Assembly (NCBI RefSeq): GCF_003671765.1
Contig: NZ_QPIB01000043.1
Location: forward strand, 310,001-374,000
Reading direction: 5' to 3'
Origin: Xenophilus sp. E41
GTDB taxonomy: Bacteria > Pseudomonadota > Gammaproteobacteria > Burkholderiales > Burkholderiaceae_C
DNA length: 64,000 nt
Position numbers and translations under genes: made by a program. This document shows, piece after piece, positions 61,290-64,000 of the stretch. How positions within the stretch are numbered: position 1 is the first letter of the stretch; every line of letters begins with the position of its first letter. The notes below the pieces were generated by a model. It was not told where the DNA came from, made no database searches, and saw nothing but the letters and a program-made list of their open reading frames with translations.

Positions 61290-62041
61290 CACATCTTTCT
61301 CCCGTTCCAAGCCCAGACCACCCGCCCACGCACCTGCACAGCGTTGGTCCCGTTCAGTACGTCGACCGTTTTCACGGTCGGGTTGTCGCTGCTGATCTCG
61401 AATGCGCCGTCCATCCGCTGCCTCACGCGCTTGATGTAAATGCGGTCGTTGGCCTCGAGTACGTACACGCCGTCGATCTTCGGATCTTGCACGCCGACAT
61501 CGACCAGCAGCACGTCGCCGTCGATAAAGGTCGGCTCCATGGAGTCGCCGTAACCGTGGATGAACCGCAGGTTCTCCAGTGCCGTGGGCTTGATGGTGCG
61601 CGCCACCCACTGCGGCGAGACTGTCAGGCGTCCGACGACGACCTCGTCGTGCATTTGCTCAGTGCCCGGGCCCATGCTGCCGGCGTTGGCCAGCACTGGA
61701 ATGCTCAGGTGTTCGAACCCTGGCAGATAGTCCGTGCCGGGCACGTCAGTACGCACGACCGCTGCGGCCACAGCTGCGGGCAGCGCTTCCACTTCGTCCT
61801 CGCCGACTGGCTGGTCCATCCAGCCCTCGGGCAGGCCCAGGCGCTCCTCGATCGCGCGCGCGGTCTTGCGCGCCAGCGCCCGCGGCAGCCCAGTCTTCGA
61901 GTCCTTGGAGGCATTGATCCACTGCGCCAACTGCGCGGGCGACTTCTCGATGAGGTTGGCAAGTACGACCTGGCGCCCCTTGCCATGTGTTTGCACCAGA
62001 AGCCTGAGGCGCTGCCGGTATATCTCTTCGATGGAAAGCAT
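61289..62041 (-). CDS. Phage repressor, LexA/S24 type
   Basis: A 250-residue CI-like repressor. N-terminal HTH (EIYRQRLRLLVQTHGKGRQVVLANLIEKSPAQLAQWIN), C-terminal S24 peptidase domain with GYGDSMEPTFIDGDVLLVD (catalytic Ser) and ANDRIYIKRV (Lys). It should undergo RecA-stimulated self-cleavage. I chose ATG 62041, which leaves the three operator-like dyads (62053-62115) upstream; the longer frame would translate across them. Confidence 0.87.
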   Translation of the reverse strand: MLSIEEIYRQRLRLLVQTHGKGRQVVLANLIEKSPAQLAQWINASKDSKTGLPRALARKTARAIEERLGLPEGWMDQPVGEDEVEALPAAVAAAVVRTDVPGTDYLPGFEHLSIPVLANAGSMGPGTEQMHDEVVVGRLTVSPQWVARTIKPTALENLRFIHGYGDSMEPTFIDGDVLLVDVGVQDPKIDGVYVLEANDRIYIKRVRQRMDGAFEISSDNPTVKTVDVLNGTNAVQVRGRVVWAWNGRKM

Positions 62042-62052
62042 CGAAGGATTCT

Positions 62053-62115
62053 TTAGCGTGCTGCTAAGAACTGGAATTCGCACGGCGCTATTGACGACCA
62101 TTAGCGCGGCGCTAA
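62053..62115. promoter_or_regulatory. Repressor operator cluster in the repressor/Cro-like gap
   Basis: TTAGCG-TGC-TGCTAA (62053-62067), a weaker TTCGCA-CGG-CGCTAT (62077-62091) and the perfect TTAGCG-CGG-CGCTAA (62101-62115), spaced by 24 bases. With the sites near 60.7 kb they define the consensus TTAGCG-N3-CGCTAA. The three-site layout is lambda-like. Confidence 0.72.
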
Positions 62116-62127
62116 ATAATTCGATCC

Positions 62128-62376
62128 ATGACACTCTCCGAGTTCTTCGCCGCCGAGCGCGGTGCCCAGGCCCGCCTTGCCAGGGCGCTTGAAGTCGCTG
62201 CCCCCTTGCTCAGCGCGTGGGCTTCGGAGAATCCTGATACGCGACGACGAGTGCCGGCGGAGCGATGCCCAGACATCGAGCGTGCCACTGGCGGCGCCGT
62301 GCGCTGCGAAGACCTGCGCCCCGACGTCGCTTGGGACGTGTTGCGCATGCAGGTAGGGGAGGGCGCCCATGTCTGA
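62128..62376 (+). CDS. YdaS/Cro-like phage regulator (82 aa)
   Basis: MTLSEFFAAERGAQARLARALEVAAPLLSAWASENPDTRRRVPAERCPDIERATGGAVRCEDLRPDVAWDVL (quoted in parts; the key pieces are GAQARLARAL, VPAERCPDIERATGGAV and LRPDVAW) has the YdaS/Cro-type helix-turn-helix pattern. Divergent from the repressor across the operator cluster. Confidence 0.8.
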   Translation: MTLSEFFAAERGAQARLARALEVAAPLLSAWASENPDTRRRVPAERCPDIERATGGAVRCEDLRPDVAWDVLRMQVGEGAHV

Positions 62377-62401
62377 GGCCCCGAAAGATGACCCTCTAGC
62401 T

Positions 62402-62914
62402 CTACCAGTCCCGGCGATTGAAATCAGGGACGGAAACGAGGCGACTCGAAGGGGGAGCGGGGGTTGCGCGCTCGAGGCGATAGGCAAAGCTGCACAAACC
62501 GCAGCGAGCCACGCCTCCGACGACATGGAGCACGCTCTTCTTTCCGGCGTCGAAGCACGTCTGACACAGGAAATGATGGGGCTCATCCGGGCGCTCAACC
62601 AGTTCGGCCTGCGGGCGCAGCTCATAGGCAAAGACGCTCCCGACCGCGCCGATTTTTGCCAAGCGGTAGCGAGCCTTCTCAGCCTGAGCAGCCTCCAGTT
62701 CGCGTACGCGCTGGCCAAGAGCATGGAGCGCGGCATCTTTGTCGATGGTGGCCGCCAGTACCTGGCTGAGCTGCATTTGGGTGTCCAGGACCTGTTTCGT
62801 GAGGTCAGCCTGGAGGGTCGCCGCTTTCTGGCGGTCGCGCTCGTCGATGAGCGCTCGGGCAATCGCTCCCACGGTCCCCAGGGAGGACATGAGCTGTGAG
62901 ATTTCGACGGACAT
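62402..62914 (-). CDS. Phage zinc-ribbon-like protein (170 aa)
   Basis: MSVEISQLMSSLGTVGAIAR, a long helical middle, then FLCQTCFDAGKKSVLHVVGG and ARCGLCSF: two CxxC pairs that form a probable zinc ribbon. The same design occurs in prophages near their regulatory genes. It overlaps in antisense with an open rightward frame from 62369, which I regard as chance. Confidence 0.68.
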   Translation of the reverse strand: MSVEISQLMSSLGTVGAIARALIDERDRQKAATLQADLTKQVLDTQMQLSQVLAATIDKDAALHALGQRVRELEAAQAEKARYRLAKIGAVGSVFAYELRPQAELVERPDEPHHFLCQTCFDAGKKSVLHVVGGVARCGLCSFAYRLERATPAPPSSRLVSVPDFNRRDW

Positions 62915-62944
62915 GGCGGCGTGCAGGCTGTTGCGCTGCCCGGA

Positions 62945-63388
62945 ATGGTAGCGATCCGGCGTCGGTCGCTGAACAACGGAGGCGCCGTGGCTGAAGGCGA
63001 ACAGGTGCCCCCGGTCGCGCAGGCCATGTGGCGCGCCTTCGATGGAAAGAACTTGCGGGCCGTGGCGGCGCACTTCGGCGTGGCCACGGCTGATGCATAT
63101 CGCGCGATCACGGCTGTGGCCGATCGCGCTGCGCGTCTGGTCAGGCTGCAGACGGCGGGCGCTTCGCTTTCTTCAACGCAGCGCGCGTGGCTTTCCTTTC
63201 GTCTGAGGTCCGTTGTTCCATGTCGATCAGTGTCTCCGTGCCCCCGGTGCTTGCCTATGGCAGCGAGGAGGGCGTCCCTGCCATCCCGGCCGGCCATGAC
63301 GTCGAGCTGGCCGCGTTCAACACGGTGCGCAACTACGCGCGGCGCGTGGCGGGCGGCGTGGATGCGCTGGCCGACCGGGTCGGCATGA
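62945..63388 (+). CDS. Possible phage HTH protein, extent uncertain
   Basis: The middle part (FDGKNLRAVAAHFGVATADAYRAITAVADRAARLV) looks like a helix-turn-helix, and start candidates are ATG 62945 or GTG 62987. After about 63200 the frame runs through the CII-like gene and looks non-coding (Arg/Ser/Pro-rich), so the true end may be earlier or the frame shifted. Confidence 0.4.
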   Translation: MVAIRRRSLNNGGAVAEGEQVPPVAQAMWRAFDGKNLRAVAAHFGVATADAYRAITAVADRAARLVRLQTAGASLSSTQRAWLSFRLRSVVPCRSVSPCPRCLPMAARRASLPSRPAMTSSWPRSTRCATTRGAWRAAWMRWPTGSA

Positions 63389-63768
63389 ACCGGAACACGC
63401 TGCTGCACAAGACCAACCCGGACAACACCACGCATCACCTCTCGCTGAAGGAAGCGGTGCGCGTGCAGCGCGAGACGGCCGACTATTCGATCCTGCATGC
63501 GATGGCGAACGCGCTGGGCCACACGGCCACGAAGGCGACGCCGGACCAGGCGGGCGGCGACCCGGTCGAGGCGTTCATGCGGCTGCAGGCGGCGCACGCG
63601 GACCTGGTCCGCGCGCTGGCCGACGCGGTGCTGGGCGGGGAGGCCGCCGTCACGCCCAACCAGATGCGTCGCGTGGACGCGATGGCGCAGGAGGCGATTG
63701 CGACCGTCGGTCACGCGATGGCGATGCTGCGCGGGCGCATGCGGCCGGCGCCGGAGCGCGCGCCATGA
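63220..63768 (+). CDS. Phage regulatory CII family protein
   Basis: A 182-residue protein: MSISVSVPPVLAYGSEEGVP, AFNTVRNYARRVAGGVDALADRVGMNRNTLLHKTNP, HHLSLKEAVRVQRETADYSILHAMANALG, matching the phage CII-type regulators. It probably activates lysogeny or repressor transcription. Overlaps the next start by 4 bases. Confidence 0.82.
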   Translation: MSISVSVPPVLAYGSEEGVPAIPAGHDVELAAFNTVRNYARRVAGGVDALADRVGMNRNTLLHKTNPDNTTHHLSLKEAVRVQRETADYSILHAMANALGHTATKATPDQAGGDPVEAFMRLQAAHADLVRALADAVLGGEAAVTPNQMRRVDAMAQEAIATVGHAMAMLRGRMRPAPERAP

Positions 63769-64000
63769 GCGGCACCCGTGCGGGCGCGGCCAAGCGCCGG
63801 GCTGCCGTGGCCGCCGTGGTGGCCGAGGCGGGCACGATTGACCACGTCGACCTGGCGCGCTTCGAGACGTTCACGCTGGATCGGCTGCGCTCAGCGGCGT
63901 CGTGCCGATGCCGCCGGACGTGCAGCCCGGCATCTACGGCGACATCGGCGAGAGCTGGTGGAACGAGACCGTTTCGGCGGGCAACTTCGTGCGCGAGCTG
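63765..64000 (+). CDS. Partial phage gene, probable frame change near 63.89 kb
   Basis: ATG 63765 in an ATGA overlap starts MSGTRAGAAKRRAAVAAVVA...HVDLARFETFTLDRLR with well-biased codons. From about 63890 the coding signal moves to another frame, giving ATG 63908 MPPDVQPGIYGDIGESWWNE...SAGNFVREL with all G/C third positions but one. This could be a new gene starting at GTG 63902/ATG 63908 (no clear ribosome site) or one gene with a frameshift. The product is unknown; the gene is cut by the window edge. Confidence 0.45.
   Translation, partial: MSGTRAGAAKRRAAVAAVVAEAGTIDHVDLARFETFTLDRLRSAASCRCRRTCSPASTATSARAGGTRPFRRATSCAS

Larger units (their letters stand above)
51116..64000. mobile_element. 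Tailed-phage prophage, left part (integrated at tRNA-Arg)
   Basis: A tyrosine integrase gene ends 41 bases after the tRNA-Arg 3' end, then phage genes continue to the window edge: small HTH protein, ASCH-like protein, C5 and N4/N6 methyltransferases, dNMP kinase, many tiny overlapping frames, S24 repressor, YdaS/Cro-like and CII-family genes. Structural genes are not reached and the right attachment site is outside the window. The exact left boundary inside the tRNA is inferred. Confidence 0.88.

Noticed and set aside
62369-62899. Rightward 176-codon frame after the Cro-like gene
   Set aside because: The opposite strand encodes a protein with two CxxC pairs and a recognisable phage design; the rightward frame has no domain.

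Overview
The window is high-GC DNA of a betaproteobacterium, most likely a member of the Comamonadaceae (Variovorax/Acidovorax-like). The reasons are the house-keeping gene order (prs-rplY-pth; ispE-lolB-TPR; mutM-mutY; rapZ-recN-nadK-hrcA), strong G/C third-position codon use, frequent GTG starts overlapping upstream TGA stops, and short interspersed repeats of a kind I associate with this family. The assignment is inference from sequence alone.

1-20 kb is ordinary chromosome: the end of an M16 peptidase, the argP/argO (LysR regulator / LysE exporter) pair around a long palindrome, rsmD, coaD, the pyroglutamate hydrolase genes pxpB-pxpC-pxpA, small metabolic genes, a GntR-regulated nitrate/sulfonate-type ABC transporter, a phosphoribosyltransferase, a TTC38-like TPR protein and an unusual 901-residue protein joining a GH19 lysozyme/chitinase-like domain, a papain-like protease and an alpha/beta-hydrolase. 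20-28 kb is a peptide ABC transporter operon on the minus strand (two permeases, two ATPases, two paralogous binding proteins) with an amidase behind a terminator. Each gap between its permease and ATPase genes holds a copy of a 122-125 bp imperfect palindrome; a fourth copy lies between pxpC and pxpA.

28-42.6 kb carries ferredoxin, pth, rplY, prs, tRNA-Gln, ispE, lolB, a TPR protein, mutM, a dynamin-like GTPase coupled to mutY, rapZ, recN and nadK. Two further repeat families are scattered here. One of them (family B) has been absorbed into reading frames, where it encodes parts of signal peptides or C-termini.

42.6-49.86 kb is a complete filamentous (inovirus) prophage inserted between nadK and hrcA. 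It has a leftward repressor, an array of three operator-like 19-mers, a ssDNA-binding protein, small genes, an HUH replication initiator, coat proteins, a pIII-like adhesin, pVI, Zot/pI, a secreted accessory protein and its own small serine recombinase. No secretin gene is present, so export would have to use a host secretin. The insertion leaves 9 bp between the repressor stop and the nadK start and 16 bp between the recombinase stop and the hrcA start.

After hrcA come tRNA-Ile2(CAT) and tRNA-Arg(ACG). The left part of a tailed-phage prophage starts at the tRNA-Arg 3' end and runs off the window: integrase and a small HTH protein, a leftward early operon with two DNA methyltransferases, a cupin-like protein and a dNMP kinase, a LexA-like (S24) repressor, a divergent YdaS/Cro-like gene and a CII-family gene. 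A distinct palindromic operator, TTAGCG-N3-CGCTAA, occurs both in the repressor/Cro gap and upstream of the leftward early operon.
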